A DNA stretch of 64,000 nt from Evernia prunastri. Taxonomy: Eukaryota; Ascomycota; Lecanoromycetes; Lecanorales; Parmeliaceae. A program made the position numbers and the translations under genes. Under the pieces are notes generated by a model that saw only the letters and a list, made by a program, of their open reading frames with translations, was not told the origin of the DNA and did not search any database. Positions 1 to 11,388 of this stretch are shown here, piece by piece (the stretch's first letter is position 1; each line of letters starts with the position of its first letter). The stretch spans positions 151,091 to 215,090 of the forward strand of contig NKYR01000067.1 in the NCBI GenBank assembly GCA_003184365.1, in the 5' to 3' direction.

Positions 1-817
1 TCCACAGTGTGTGTGTGTGTGCGTACTTAGTCTCAATGATACTGCGGGACACGCGGCAAAAAGCCCAGAGCAGTTCCACTGCCATACCGTACTTTGAAAT
101 AGATCAGCAATGCATTGCCTTCTCATGGTAAGAGGGTATGGAAATTTAGGCTACCCTCCTTATCCGAGACGTGACGATTCGTCCCTTTGACGCGGACGAG
201 GGAGGCATGGGAAAAAGGTGCGCGGATGGTGGTCACGAATACTTGGTGTGGACAGCATGAATCAGGTGCGCAATGTGGCTTGGTTGTGCTGCCTGTCATG
301 GCAAAAGTCGGGCCCCATGGCCGGAATATTCCCGCCAAGTCTATCACTGCCTTTCTACGCTCTACGCTAATGGGTAGAAGCTACTTTATGAGTAACTTAT
401 CTTAAGGATCCGGAATCCGGAAGGCAGATACGAAAGGTGGGAAAAAGTGTAGCTTCTCACTCGTCACTTTGATACACATAAGTGCGATGACCATGGTACC
501 GCATGGAAGCTAAACCCTTTCATATGTGGGTGGGGAAAGCCAAATTCCAAGCCTCCTAATGAGCAATGCAAATGAGTGATGAAATGAGTGACCTCAGTCA
601 CCCGCTGTGCACGAGTGATTGGAATTCTGATCAGCTGGTATAGCATCTGTGAGTGAAAGGTATGCTTTGCTTTCGAGACCTCCAGTATACAACAAGCTTC
701 CCGGTACTCGGGTTCCGTGCCCCACAATATTGGCACCCTCGAACCGGTAGCTCCATTCCATCTGATTATGTCAGTTTTGTCTGAACCGTCCGAAGGGGCT
801 CCAGGCGAACAGACCTT
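1..817. other. Gene-free left edge
   Basis: No convincing gene is visible. A short TG/GT microsatellite lies at about 6-22. Both strands carry only short overlapping open frames without domain features or plausible splice structure. The 3' end of the F-box gene starts at 818. Confidence 0.5.
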
Positions 818-2329
818 TCACCACTGAGCCCAACTCCCCCAGGAGCGTAGCATATATGCCCAAAGACTTTCCTCGAGTGACAGTGCTCCAAAGACGGCTG
901 CGAGATCCAGCATCTCCGCATCCTGAGCGTGCGGCCCTCGTTCTGCTGCGGATGGAACGTGCTCTCCCTTGCAGGGGTAGATGAGGATCTCGTCGCGCCG
1001 TAAATCGCGCTGCTTGACGAATTTCATGCTCATGCGATAGTGTCCAGGTCCCTCTGCAGTTTCGATCACTCTGTCCAGAGTTTCGACGATGTTGCGGAGT
1101 GGTTTGGCATAGGGGTTGGTCTGAAGCAGTTCACCCGACGGGCTTCGATACTGATGGAGTAATTTCATCCCTTCATCACAAGACAGTTGCTGCCAGGAAC
1201 CGAGTCCAATAATCTTGTGGTACGCAGGTAGTCCCATCTTACTCAGGATGTTGTGGCATTGGCCATTGACGCTGATTGTGGTACTCAGAGTTTCTAGGTT
1301 GACGCAAGGCAAGATGGCTGTCGCAATGAGCTGGTGTAGAGATGGTATCGCCACGTCGTATTTTTCTATCAGCACCAAGTGTTTCAAGGTCGAAGGGAAA
1401 CCATGGCACGTTCGACCGTCGCGAAGATCAAGTGTCATAAGAGCGTCAAGGAACATGACCAACGCAGACGTGTAACCGGGAGTACTCATGGCTATGGTTG
1501 GAACAACGTTCTCGTACTCCCAACCCCAACATGACAGATGAAGCCTCTGTAGCTTCAGAGAAACGACTACACTCGCTAGCAGAGGCGCCTCGTGATGTGT
1601 TAAACGTCCTATCTCAAGCGCTTGTAGACCTTTCAAACAGGCTAGCGCGCTCCAATCCAGGGCAAAATCTATCCAGGGTATGATGCGAGTTGGAGCCCGA
1701 GGGGCAGGAAACTTGAGCACGTCGTTGCCGTTTCTGAGCTGCAATTCCCTCAGGCTGTCGATCTGGATGATGGCTGCTAGAACCTTTGGCGACAGAGGTC
1801 CAAGGAAATTGAAAGACTGCAAATTCGGTAGACGTCGGAGCAGAGCGGTCAGGACTTGCTCCATGTCAACTTGGTAGCATACCGGATGTTTGCTATCGAA
1901 GCCTTGATTATCAATTTGAAGATGCTTAATATGAGAGACGGGCAGAGTAGCGGTAAGCTGCTTGCGGTCGAGATATGGTTCCATGCCAAATGGTCGAAGG
2001 ATGAAAGTTCCACGGGTGCGGTCGCTGGCAAACACATGGCTCCATCTGTTGTGCCGCCGGTAAGCACTTTCTAGAAGAAAGTGCACGATACCATCAGTCC
2101 TGTCGGTTAACCTATGACCCGAGACAATAGCGACATAGGCCGTGACTGCTGAGCTGCGGACCCTTAGCAAACCCCAAATCATGCAGGATACGATAAGGAA
2201 GAGTTCCCGGCTTGTGCATGACCAGTTGATTTGAGTTGGAAGGTCTGAAAGCTCGATGACATTGAAGAGGGCATCTCGGGGTAGGTTCGACCAAATAGCC
2301 GGATCAAGTTCCAGCTCAAATTCGGCCAT
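818..2329 (-). CDS. F-box domain protein
   Basis: An uninterrupted 503-residue frame starts at an ATG (2329) in good context. Residues about 12-55 (LPRDALFNVIELSDLPTQ, then a Cys/Trp-rich stretch) look like an F-box, the module that binds Skp1 in SCF ubiquitin ligases. The following 350 residues contain spaced leucine-rich segments such as LQSFNFLG, LRELQLRNGN, LQALEIG and LQRLHLSCWGW, typical of the degenerate leucine-rich repeats of fungal F-box proteins that bind substrates. The last 60 residues look unstructured. No intron is needed. It stands alone, with more than 1.5 kb of gene-free DNA upstream. The F-box call rests on the motif pattern; the substrate cannot be inferred. Such genes are numerous and variable in Pezizomycotina. 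Confidence 0.8.
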   Translation of the reverse strand: MAEFELELDPAIWSNLPRDALFNVIELSDLPTQINWSCTSRELFLIVSCMIWGLLRVRSSAVTAYVAIVSGHRLTDRTDGIVHFLLESAYRRHNRWSHVFASDRTRGTFILRPFGMEPYLDRKQLTATLPVSHIKHLQIDNQGFDSKHPVCYQVDMEQVLTALLRRLPNLQSFNFLGPLSPKVLAAIIQIDSLRELQLRNGNDVLKFPAPRAPTRIIPWIDFALDWSALACLKGLQALEIGRLTHHEAPLLASVVVSLKLQRLHLSCWGWEYENVVPTIAMSTPGYTSALVMFLDALMTLDLRDGRTCHGFPSTLKHLVLIEKYDVAIPSLHQLIATAILPCVNLETLSTTISVNGQCHNILSKMGLPAYHKIIGLGSWQQLSCDEGMKLLHQYRSPSGELLQTNPYAKPLRNIVETLDRVIETAEGPGHYRMSMKFVKQRDLRRDEILIYPCKGEHVPSAAERGPHAQDAEMLDLAAVFGALSLEESLWAYMLRSWGSWAQW

Positions 2330-3937
2330 TCTTCGCAGGGACTCTGAGGTTTAGAAGAAGACTTAGAGTAAAGCTATAAAGGCCAACGGCGGCAAAGATA
2401 GCAATGGTAGGCTATCGACAGTTAAGTGTGGTGATTCAGCTATACAAGATCAACGTGCTCTGATGCTATCATTTAGGACGGGACCATAGATCACAGAAGG
2501 TGACAGAGTTCTTGATTTTGACAATATATTCTTTTTAGCGCACTTTCCTTGTTGTCAATTCACATGAAGACGGAAACACTCCGCCATAGCAATATGGTCC
2601 ATACCCCTGAATATCCAGCTTTTACAACCAGACCAAGGCATTCCATTTATGATGAAGATGCTATGCAATTTGACGCACCGAAGGACACAGTTCTAAGCAG
2701 AGCATTAGTGATTGAAGAGCATGGGCATTTGGCATTCAAGATGAGGCATCCGGTCATGGCAAGCATTGGGTGTCTGTTTACGGAAATCCAGAGTGATTGA
2801 AGCCATCCCCAACCCCAAGAGCTTCATGGAGATCTCTGCAAAGCCTGGCCTGGAGGGTAAAGGGACTTGATTGATTGTTGAACATGGAATCTACACAATG
2901 GTCATCCGCTCTGGCCTGTACTCATCCAGACCCTATCCATGGTTGAAGCAGGTGAGGTCATGAATCTTGATATTTCTCTCCAGGACCAACGGTGATTGTG
3001 GTCATACTCAATCCCAGACCAGCAAACAATCCTAGAACCTCGTATTGGGCGCGACAAAACGACGGCAAAATCATAACACTGTCAGAATAATGGATCTCTA
3101 TTTGACTGATTCCTTTGAAGGCGACAAACATTGATGGCTGTCGGTCAGAACTTGCCGATAATCCTTGCGGCGATCAGGCTTGGCATTTATACAACGATCC
3201 ATCTATTTTGCTCCAAATCTTGTCTCCAATCGTTCTATCAAAGTTGAGCGTGTGATACAACCTAGTTGGATCCAAATACCCCCTACCGAGAAATTGACAA
3301 CGCTCAAACATCACTATACACAGACAGTACCTTACGCTTGCAGCATGGTGACACGCATTTCAACAATGCCCCGAAAGACGTCTTGCTGCCTGGAATCTTC
3401 TGTTTTTCAAGGATGGATCACGCTTCAATAGACAGCAATCTCAAATCCTTGGTAGCCTCAACCAAGGCAAGTTGAGTCCTGGATCAATGGGGTTCCAGGT
3501 TCTATTTGTGCCTCGATCGGGCCATTTCCTTTATGGTCCACAACCGTCACAGGTGGCTCGAATCTTTCAAGCGCAAACAGTTCGCCATTGAAGAGTGTGA
3601 ACCTCGCTTTTGACAGCTTCATCGACGCAACGAGCGGTTCATTTGTTGACACGGTTCCCTATACGGAAGATCATTGCCCAAGCGGTCTAGATGAGACATA
3701 CCCCGAGCCTCTTATTGCCGCTGAAAAGAAAATATGTCAAGGCGTCGGAAGCTTCGGGTGCGTACCGCAGACGGAGCTTTGACACAACAGTGCACCCAAT
3801 CGCTTACATAGATATCCGCAAGTCTCGCGTGAGCCGCAAACTACAAAGGTGGACCATCCGACTTATATTCTCTGGTCATTGATTTTCAACATTTGAAGAC
3901 CTGCTGCGGAGACAATTGATTGTATAGAGATTAGGAA
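2330..3937. other. Intergenic, possible decayed frames
   Basis: The stretch contains several short plus-strand frames (2549-2800, 3165-3431, 3266-3475, 3588-3782). The amino-acid pattern changes frame several times between about 3165 and 3880 without consensus splice sites to join the pieces. It could be the remains of a gene or chance open frames. I assign no function. Confidence 0.3.
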
Positions 3938-5105
3938 ATGAAAGCTATCTTCATTTATCTGTCCGATTTCCTCGTTCTCACTTCAGCCGCTGTCATCTCC
4001 CCTCTCGACCTCACGAATACCAGCGGACTTGTGAGCAATGTGGCGAATCGGCCAACTGTTGGGACCCCAGACCGACGCTTTAAAATTGATGTATCTTTTC
4101 ATGCGCCTAAAATTCCACTCATCTCAACTCTGCAGAACACGGTGGAGTTCTTGGAGATATTAGGTCTAAAAGACTTTTCTGGAAGCATGGAAGGAGTGGC
4201 ATGGAAACTCAACGATTACCCCGAGGTTGGGATGGTCATTTCGCCCAGCACGCAACGTGAATACATATACCTGCCATTTGTCATTTGGGGCCTCAGCCAG
4301 GGTGTAGCTCACATGATACACTTGAACCGCTTTCAGGCTGTCACTTTCACCCTTTCGTGTACGTATTCACCCTTCTGCTCACCCCCAATCCAGATGAATC
4401 GTATGTTGAAGCCGCGGGACATCCTTCGGAAGCAGGGACTGTTTGCCGTTTCCCGTCCGATCCTTCAACTTATTTTGTACTTTAGTTTTGATAAAGAACT
4501 ATGATTGCTGACGAAAAGAAACATGCGTAGGGGCGGGAGAGGAGGTTGGCACGATTGAATTGGTGGATTGGCCAGCAAACCAGGACATAGGTCGAAGTAC
4601 CCACATCAATTCGACGCAGAATCTGCCCCAACGATCACACTGGTCCACTGTCAAAAGCTCTTCGGGTCTTTCGATATTCTCCAATAATACCAACATCAAG
4701 GGAGAGGACCTGGACAATGAACCGCTGACCGTGCGAGCCATGTTGACCGGATCAAGGGTACCTCTCTTCGACGTTTTCCTCCTAGCCATTGCGGTGCTAG
4801 TTGATGCAGCTCGACTGGAATCTACGCAGCGACTGCAAACCTATGTATCCCCGGAGAGCGGTGGAGGTGTCGAGATCATGTTCGGGCAACCCGTGCCAGC
4901 ACGCACGAGTCCGCCATTCTTTGAGGTACAGTACCTTATGAGGGCTGTGGTCTTGATTCCCAACTACATGATTATAAAAGGGGTATTCAAAGAGGCGTTG
5001 GTGTTGGTTGAGGTCGGTGGTGTGAGGGTCGCAGATGGGTTCTTGGGGCAAAAGCAGGCTGCAGTTGGACTGACGAACGTGAATTATAATGTATCTGTGT
5101 CCTGA
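3938..5105 (+). CDS. Secreted protein, unknown function, two exons
   Basis: Exon 1 is 3938-4358 and exon 2 is 4531-5105. The 172-nt intron has donor GTACGT, a branch site GCTGAC at about 4507-4512 and acceptor GTAG, and the join is in phase 1 (T + GG gives Trp). The spliced product is 331 residues. It begins with a signal peptide (MKAIFIYLSDFLVLTSAA) followed by ISPLD, so it should enter the secretory pathway. Potential N-glycosylation sites occur at NTSG near the N-terminus and NVS at the C-terminus. Few cysteines are present, which argues against a small Cys-rich effector. A hydrophobic stretch (VFLLAIAVLVDAARL) in exon 2 could be buried core or a weak membrane segment. I do not recognise the family; alternating hydrophobic residues suggest a beta-rich extracellular domain. 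No neighbour shares an evident function. Confidence 0.75.
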
Positions 5106-7065
5106 TATTTTCGCGTCTGATTTCACCTGCAGTGCGGAATAGGTGAACAACTGAAAAGTGGCTGGACAAGTATGAGAGCTGAGAGCCACTGTCGGTGTCC
5201 ATACAACCAATCTGAGGTCGGGAAATATCTAATCCCAAGAGTCTTTTTGATTTTTGACAGCCCCCTACATCAAAGCAACAACCTCGAAGTATTTCGTCGA
5301 GCTCGATGCGACCTTTAATGGGTCGCCCGAAGCGCCGAAATCTTGGATTTGGCGCAGAAGCCGTGCGCATTTTCGGAGCTCAAACGGTTTCAGAATAAAC
5401 ACTCTGTCCGTATCACCCAACTTGGAAGTTCTATTTAACATGGCGGCAAGAACCATGGACATGAAATGTCACCGAAATCTGGATGTACGTATGAGGGGAA
5501 CATGTACCCGATGAGCCGATTTCCAATTTTTAGCACGGTAGCAACTTACCTCCCCTTTGCGGGGACTGATTCGAGACCTCAATTAACGTCGGCTTTGTGA
5601 GAGAAGTCTCGAGGTAAACATTACATTGTAGCTCGGCGACAAGAAAGAAGCTAGAAACACGGCATCAACGATAATTATACCGAGACTGTGGCTCCCTGAC
5701 TTTACTCTCCATAGCTCACTTCTTCGTTTGAAAAATACAGAGCTGTCCACTTCTCTCCCAAACCCGCACTCATCCTGTCAGCGTTTGCTTATTTGCCTAG
5801 TGCCTTCCATGCATTCCATGCATATTCCATCATTGTTACATTCATGTAGCTAGCCACTCCTTGTCCCCATCAGCCATAAGTATGGCTGATGGCCCCATAG
5901 CTAGACTCACTATGCACTTTCCATCACCACTGCTGTGCCCCGCTGAGACATCTCAGCATACCGAACCCCCCTCTTCCCTCTCTTCTTCTACAAGTGCGCC
6001 AAACCCGCGTGATTCAACGTCACCCTCAACGTCGTAACCGAAAGCACTAGGTATATCCCCCCGCACACCATGCAAGTCCCAATGCTTCGCATCGTCATCC
6101 GACCCTTCAACCATCCTCGTCTCGCTTCCGTTCAACCGCTCACCCTTGTCTTGCATTTCGGTCATCGCAGCAGCAGCAACAGCGGGACTTTCGTCCCGAC
6201 GCGGCATTGGGTGGGGGAGAGGAGGACGGGGGTGTGGAGAAAGTGGTTGCACGTCTGGATATAACGCATGCCAAACAACGGACTTGAGACCCGTCTGGAC
6301 CGATGTGGAGGCCGAGTTGGTAGATCTCGCCTTCTCCCGTATGGATACTCACTTCGGCACCTGCTATCACAGCTGCTAGGCCGCCGACGCCTTATGCGTA
6401 GTAGCCTTTCACACGCGGCTTTTTGGACTGCAGGTATCGAGTGTTTAGCTCAGCATGCACAGGTAGTGACGGTGTCATTCCAACATCTTATGGAGTCCGC
6501 GGAGGGACGACACGAGCTCTTTTCGGAAGAAGCAATACTCTACATTTAGGCGAGAGCATCCGGGAGGTTGGAACAGCAACGTGCGTATACAATGACATGC
6601 ATTACCTAGCACAGAGAGAGGATGGATGCATTGATTTCTCTACTGAGCGCTTTTCGAGCTCAATACCGGCAATCGGAAAGCAAAAGTAAGTAGGTATGGA
6701 AAGACGTCGGAACGCGCACTCGGGCTTCCCAGCACTCGTTTGGGGGCTCGGCGTTATCTGTGCCGTGTCAAAGTGCGGCTCGGGAGGCATCACCTCATAA
6801 CAACGGTAATTTATGTAAGGTACATATGTTGGCGAAAAAGGAAAAAGGTTGGTTAATCAAAATGAAACAGATTCAAGTCCCCCACTTTCGTCCTGGAATT
6901 TGGTATCTTTGACGTAGCTATTACCTTTCAGATTACTCGTACGATTAGTGCCGACATAACCCTTCGCCATGCTTGCAAGCTGACATAGATACCTACCTAT
7001 CCTTCTCCATCTACTATCCACTTTTCCAGCCAAACATCCATATATCCAAAAGAGAGAGAGAGAAA
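5106..7065. other. Gene-poor interval
   Basis: No supported gene. Overlapping frames between 5950 and 6700 on both strands come from a CAG/CTG- and CCT-rich low-complexity patch around 5960-6250. A purine run of GA repeats (about 7050-7066) lies directly before the membrane-protein gene. The AAGCTGACATAG at 6979-6990 resembles the 3' end of an intron and could mark an untranslated upstream exon of that gene. Confidence 0.4.
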
Positions 7066-8316
7066 ACGTTACCCTCCTCCATCTACCTCACCTTCCTCCC
7101 CCTCCTCACCGCCCTCCCCCACGTCCAAGCGCACCTCCGAGGCTCCACCCGCTTCCACGAATTCTTCCCCCTCCTCCGCCCCGAACTCACCAACATCTCC
7201 ACGACCGCCTGCGCCCCGTCCCTGCACGCATACTTTGAGCGCCAAACCCGGCTCGCGTGTGATGCGCACATCAACTGCATCCTGGACAACATGGTCCAGC
7301 TGGACCAGATCGACATGGCCAACGCGGGCATCCTGCTCGGCCTGCTGCCCCTCTTCGTCGCGGCATTCGGCCCGACCATCGCGGAGATCGCGCTGCTGTC
7401 CTCGCGGCGGCCGCTGCTCAGCTTCCTGCTGAGCGTCGGCGTCCCGGCCATCTTCATCATCCGGCCTATGGCGTACGCGGACCCGCTGGAGCTGCTGGCG
7501 CCGGCGAGGGGGGAGTTTACCATCCCGCGCTTCCGGAGCGGGCGGGTGGCGGTCCTGCTGAGCGGGGCGGAATACCTGCTCGTGTCCCTCGCCATTGTGA
7601 ATATTCTCTGGGTCTCGTACGAGCTGCAGCTGCGCACCGTGCTGGCGTGGAAGTGCCTCCCTTTCATGCCGGTCGTGTGGGCACTCCTCCCTTGCGTCAT
7701 CCACCTGCTCGCCGCGTGGACCTTTAAACATTCGGCCGTCATGCGCCGGGTCAAGTTGGAGCATCAGACGAACAGCTTGGGACGGCGGGATTCGCTCGCG
7801 ACTCGGTTCCTCACCTGGGTGCGGACCGAGTTCATCCTCTGCGCGAACCAGGAGGACGAAACGCTGCAGGATACGTCGCCGGAAGTCTTGACCGTGACGT
7901 TGAACTGGCTCGCTACCGTCATGGGTTCCATACACGTCATCTTCGGCATCGTGGTCTTCGCGGGGCTCTTCGCGGGGCTCTTGTTCATCAGCCTGCTGGA
8001 TGCCTCCATCGTGGCCGTGCGGTACATGGTCTCCATCCTCGTCTGCAGGCTTGTGCTGAAGTTTGAAATCTCCGGCGCGAGGGGCACGACCAAGTTAATC
8101 ACGACGAGGGAAGATGCCGTGCTGCAGGGGTCGGAGCTGCAGCGGAGGAAACCGTGGGCGAGGACTACCACGGCGATCGATAGCCAGAAGATGCCGATTG
8201 TGCGCATGTATGGCGCTAGGAGGGTCAATAGTGATGATGATGTTCAGAAGATGCCGACTGCGAGGGTCTTTGCGGCAAGAAGGGTGGATAGCGATGAGAC
8301 TTATTGGTCTCCGTAG
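7066..8316 (+). CDS. Multi-pass membrane protein, apparent ACG start
   Basis: An open frame runs to a stop at 8316. Its N-terminal part reads as a classic signal peptide (LPSSIYLTFLPLLTALPHVQA) preceded not by ATG but by ACG at 7066-7068 in an A-rich context (GAAAACG). The first in-frame ATG is 7291, which would delete the signal peptide and two conserved-looking cysteines (TTACAPSL, CDAHINC). From ACG the product is 416 residues. After a short lumenal domain come at least five hydrophobic spans (for example ILLGLLPLFVAAFG, LSFLLSVGVPAIFII, YLLVSLAIVNILWV, VWALLPCVIHLLAAW, and IHVIFGIVVFAGLFAGLLF). The C-terminus carries a duplicated block of about 20 residues (QKMPxxR...ARRVxSD, twice). This layout fits a family of fungal membrane proteins of unknown function. 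The gene is strongly GC-rich at third positions compared with its flanks. An upstream exon supplying the ATG is the main alternative. Confidence 0.7.
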   Translation, partial: TLPSSIYLTFLPLLTALPHVQAHLRGSTRFHEFFPLLRPELTNISTTACAPSLHAYFERQTRLACDAHINCILDNMVQLDQIDMANAGILLGLLPLFVAAFGPTIAEIALLSSRRPLLSFLLSVGVPAIFIIRPMAYADPLELLAPARGEFTIPRFRSGRVAVLLSGAEYLLVSLAIVNILWVSYELQLRTVLAWKCLPFMPVVWALLPCVIHLLAAWTFKHSAVMRRVKLEHQTNSLGRRDSLATRFLTWVRTEFILCANQEDETLQDTSPEVLTVTLNWLATVMGSIHVIFGIVVFAGLFAGLLFISLLDASIVAVRYMVSILVCRLVLKFEISGARGTTKLITTREDAVLQGSELQRRKPWARTTTAIDSQKMPIVRMYGARRVNSDDDVQKMPTARVFAARRVDSDETYWSP

Positions 8317-9251
8317 GGTTTAAGCAAGTCCTCAACTATGACTCAGTGTCCATATGCGTCATTTATAGCATCGTGCCAAACTGGACTGGTCTTTGCAGAT
8401 GCCGCAGTTTCGCTTTGCGATTGTTATGTTTCTGGCGGTGAGCCAGTCAACAAGTCCATCTCGATCGGAATCCTTTTTAAAACAACGTGCACGAGACATG
8501 GTGAAATGTGCGGCCGGTACGAGCTTAGATGGCTAGGTTAGCTTTGTCTGCCTTGACCATGGTGATTTTAAGAACATCAAAAGGCGCTTATGACCAGGCT
8601 TTGCTGTCGAGCTTCTCAGATTTGGGAATCAACTCGTTGAATTGAGCCATGGCTGGCGACTTTTTAAACAGTGATGACTTTCTGAGCTGTTCCCTCTGAA
8701 CTGCAGAATAAGCACCCTGCAAGTCTTGTGTACTGGAGGTTTGAGCTCGAGACCTCAGGGTTTGGCAGAGGGTTTCTGTGAACGAGCGCACACTCCAGGT
8801 GAGATTCCGCCGAATTGGATGGACGCCAAGATGATGTTTACGGCGACAAGGTCTAGTAACGAAGAAGTGAGTGTGGGTTTCGATACAACAGTAACGAATG
8901 CCTCGGGTGACACACGGCTGCGGGCTTCGCCTTTCTGGGGTGTTTCCAGAAGAGTCATCGTCACCGATTCTCCACCTGCTCTACTTGCTTTAGCTCAGTT
9001 GCTATAATCAAATAAAAGAGTTTTTGCTCACCCTCAAAGAAGATGACCTAGAAAGGGGCCGCATCCACTTCTGTGGGTTTCAGGCATTCAGAAACGGACC
9101 TTGAAAAGTCATGGTAGGCGAGTTTGCCCAGATTCATGAGTAGATCTCCTCTCAAACAGGCTAAGTCTGGGTCAACTTTCACATAGTCCTCGCCCTCATT
9201 ATGAGCTCCTGGATCCATGACAAATCTCCTTCCCCAGTGTCCATGCACGTT
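8317..9251. other. Intergenic between converging genes
   Basis: Lies between the 3' ends of the membrane-protein gene and the Ofd1-like gene. Only short frames without recognisable features occur on either strand. Confidence 0.5.
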
Positions 9252-11388
9252 CTAATCGCTGTGCTCGGTAGAAGAGTCATCATCAACGTCGTCACTGTCA
9301 TCATCATCGTCTTCATCATTAGTGAGTCCATAGTGAGGGCCGCCATTAGCTTCACTGCTAATCCTATTCGCATCCACTCTGCCTTCACTCTCTTCCTCGT
9401 CGCTTCCATCGTCGAGAATTTCGAACTCTCCAACCAAATCCCATCTATCGCCCTTCGCCATCCGGCTCACATACTTGACGAAGCGCATAGTCCCCTTGTC
9501 CCTCAAGACGACGCCCAGACGATTCCAGCCCGCTGGCATACTGAAAAGGACGCCATCCTCTTCGTCGTCGCCGCTGGCTTTGTAAATAGCGGGGTCTTGC
9601 TTCGACTTCTTGGGATTAGCGGCTCTTGTGGACCGAGCTCCAGTACTCATGTCGAGCGGGACTTCGACGCCATGATCGCTGCCCCCCTCGTTATGGTCTG
9701 GGTCGTCTTCATCTTCGCCGGCCATGTAGGCAAGGTAGCCACCTACACTAGGCTCGTCCACATTGGCCGTGACTTCGTCGATTTCTTCTTTGTCCTTGAC
9801 CGCGGCAACTTCATCAGTATCTTTCTCCGGCTCGACAGTCTGGTCGTCGCCCCACCCGGAAGTAGGCGTAATGGAAAGACAAAGCTCGATACGCGGGGCG
9901 TCTTCCTCGTATCCAGTAGCAAGCGTGTAATCTTGTCCTCGCCGGAAGCGCCGAACAAGTGAATTATGTGACATTATGGTCTGACCCGTCGCGAGAGAAA
10001 GCCACTTCTGGAAGGCTTCAGAAGGCAAAAGATCTTCTAGTAAGTCAAGAAGTGGAGACTCTCCACTCTTGCTTGAGCCACCCTGTTGAAAAAGAAAGTG
10101 GTGTTTATGTGGCGGCCTGGCAACAGTCCAAGATGTTGTTTTCTCAATTTCGGTGGATTCTCTTGGTAGAGTCTGTGATTCCTGGGATTCTATGTAGTCC
10201 CGGATCGAGTCGGAAAACTTGCGGGATAGGAAAGTATCAAGACAAAAAGAGCACTCCTCAGCAAAAATGCTGGCGACTGATTCCAGGGTATCTGGCGTGA
10301 GGTACGTAGGAGCGATATACTTCAAGAGGAAGCTGAGATCCGATTCCAAAAGCGCAGGGTCCTCCTGAGACGATGGTGTCGGTAGACCAAGTTCACCACC
10401 GCTCTCTGGAGGTTTCTTGTAGAGCTCAGCATCCGCTCGTGGAAGCTCATACTTGTCTCGTTTGCCTTGTAATTGCATGAGGCTGCTCTTTTCCGCCAGT
10501 CGTTCCTCTAAACCCTTGACGTAACCATCTTCGCCTTCTTGTGGTATGTGGTACCATCCACTTATTGCCATTCTGACCCTTTCACTAGACTTCTCCTTAT
10601 CTTGATCCTGGTCTTCAGCGTAGACCTCCTGCACATCATGAAAGCTTTCACCTGGCTGCACGGCAAAGAAGCTCAATTGATTGAACGCCGGTGGTATCGA
10701 GACACTGTAGTCCGGACTTGGAACTTTGGTGATCTCCCCGTCGTCTTCAGTGTAGGTTTGTGTGGGATACAAGCGCAAGGCGCCGCCCCACTCTTCCTTC
10801 CAAGGTGTGTCTGGATCCGTCAGGTATAGGATATAGCTAACCCTTCGACTCCCAATGACGTCGTCGTGACACAACAAGTGACAGCCAGGGGTGTATACAT
10901 TGATCGCCATGTCCGTCTTCCTTCCAGAGAGCGGACCAGAGCCTGTAACGGCGGAGAGATATTCCCGGAAATCTGAGGAGTACATGGCGTCGCGGAGAAT
11001 GAGTAGAGAAGGCAGAAGCTTGAGAGAGGAGTCGTCCAAGCCATCGAGGTTTGCCAAGTCTCCGGACTGGTGAATCTTGTAGATGTCCGTTTCTTTGGGA
11101 GTAAAGGAAAGGTTCTGGATTTCGGAGCGTACATCGCGAAGGAGAGTGGGAGAGATGAGGCTTTGGATAACGCCGTGACGATACCTGCGAGCTGTCAGCT
11201 TTGATTTGGAGGTCATTGATTCATGCTTGCAATTCTTACGGCTTGGAGGGGGCATAGCTCTTTCTGTACTCATCCAAGACGGGCCCGTCAAATAGACCTT
11301 CGCGAAAGCGATCTTGGTGGCTTGGTGCTCGCCTTTTGGCTTGCTCAGGGACCTCCAGATCGTCCACTTGTTCCAATTTGCGCTTCAT
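9252..11388 (-). CDS. ofd1: Ofd1/Tpa1-type prolyl hydroxylase
   Basis: Exon 1 is 11388-11240 and exon 2 is 11184-9252. The 55-nt intron has donor GTAAGA, branch GCTGAC and acceptor GCAG, joined in phase 2, giving 693 residues. Exon 1 supplies the N-terminus (MKRKLEQVDDLEVPEQ). Residues about 140-262 form the catalytic 2-oxoglutarate/Fe(II) double-stranded beta-helix: HDD at 156-158 gives the H-x-D iron ligands, FHDVQEV supplies the distal His (about 232), and RVRMAISGWYH carries the co-substrate-binding Arg. A second, non-catalytic region with the same fold, typical of the family, occupies the C-terminal half, ending in a very acidic tail. In yeasts these enzymes hydroxylate ribosomal protein uS12 and act in translation termination and oxygen-responsive sterol regulation (Sre1 turnover in fission yeast). 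Family assignment is strong; the specific role here is inferred. Confidence 0.9.

Noticed and set aside
7069..7935. 288-codon minus-strand frame opposite the membrane protein
   Set aside because: Very Arg/Gly/Glu-rich composition is the usual antisense shadow of a GC-rich gene; the plus strand has signal peptide and membrane spans.
9201..9962. 253-codon plus-strand frame opposite the Ofd1-like gene
   Set aside because: Hydrophobic Ile/Val runs are the antisense of the acidic GAT/GAC repeats in the Ofd1 tail.
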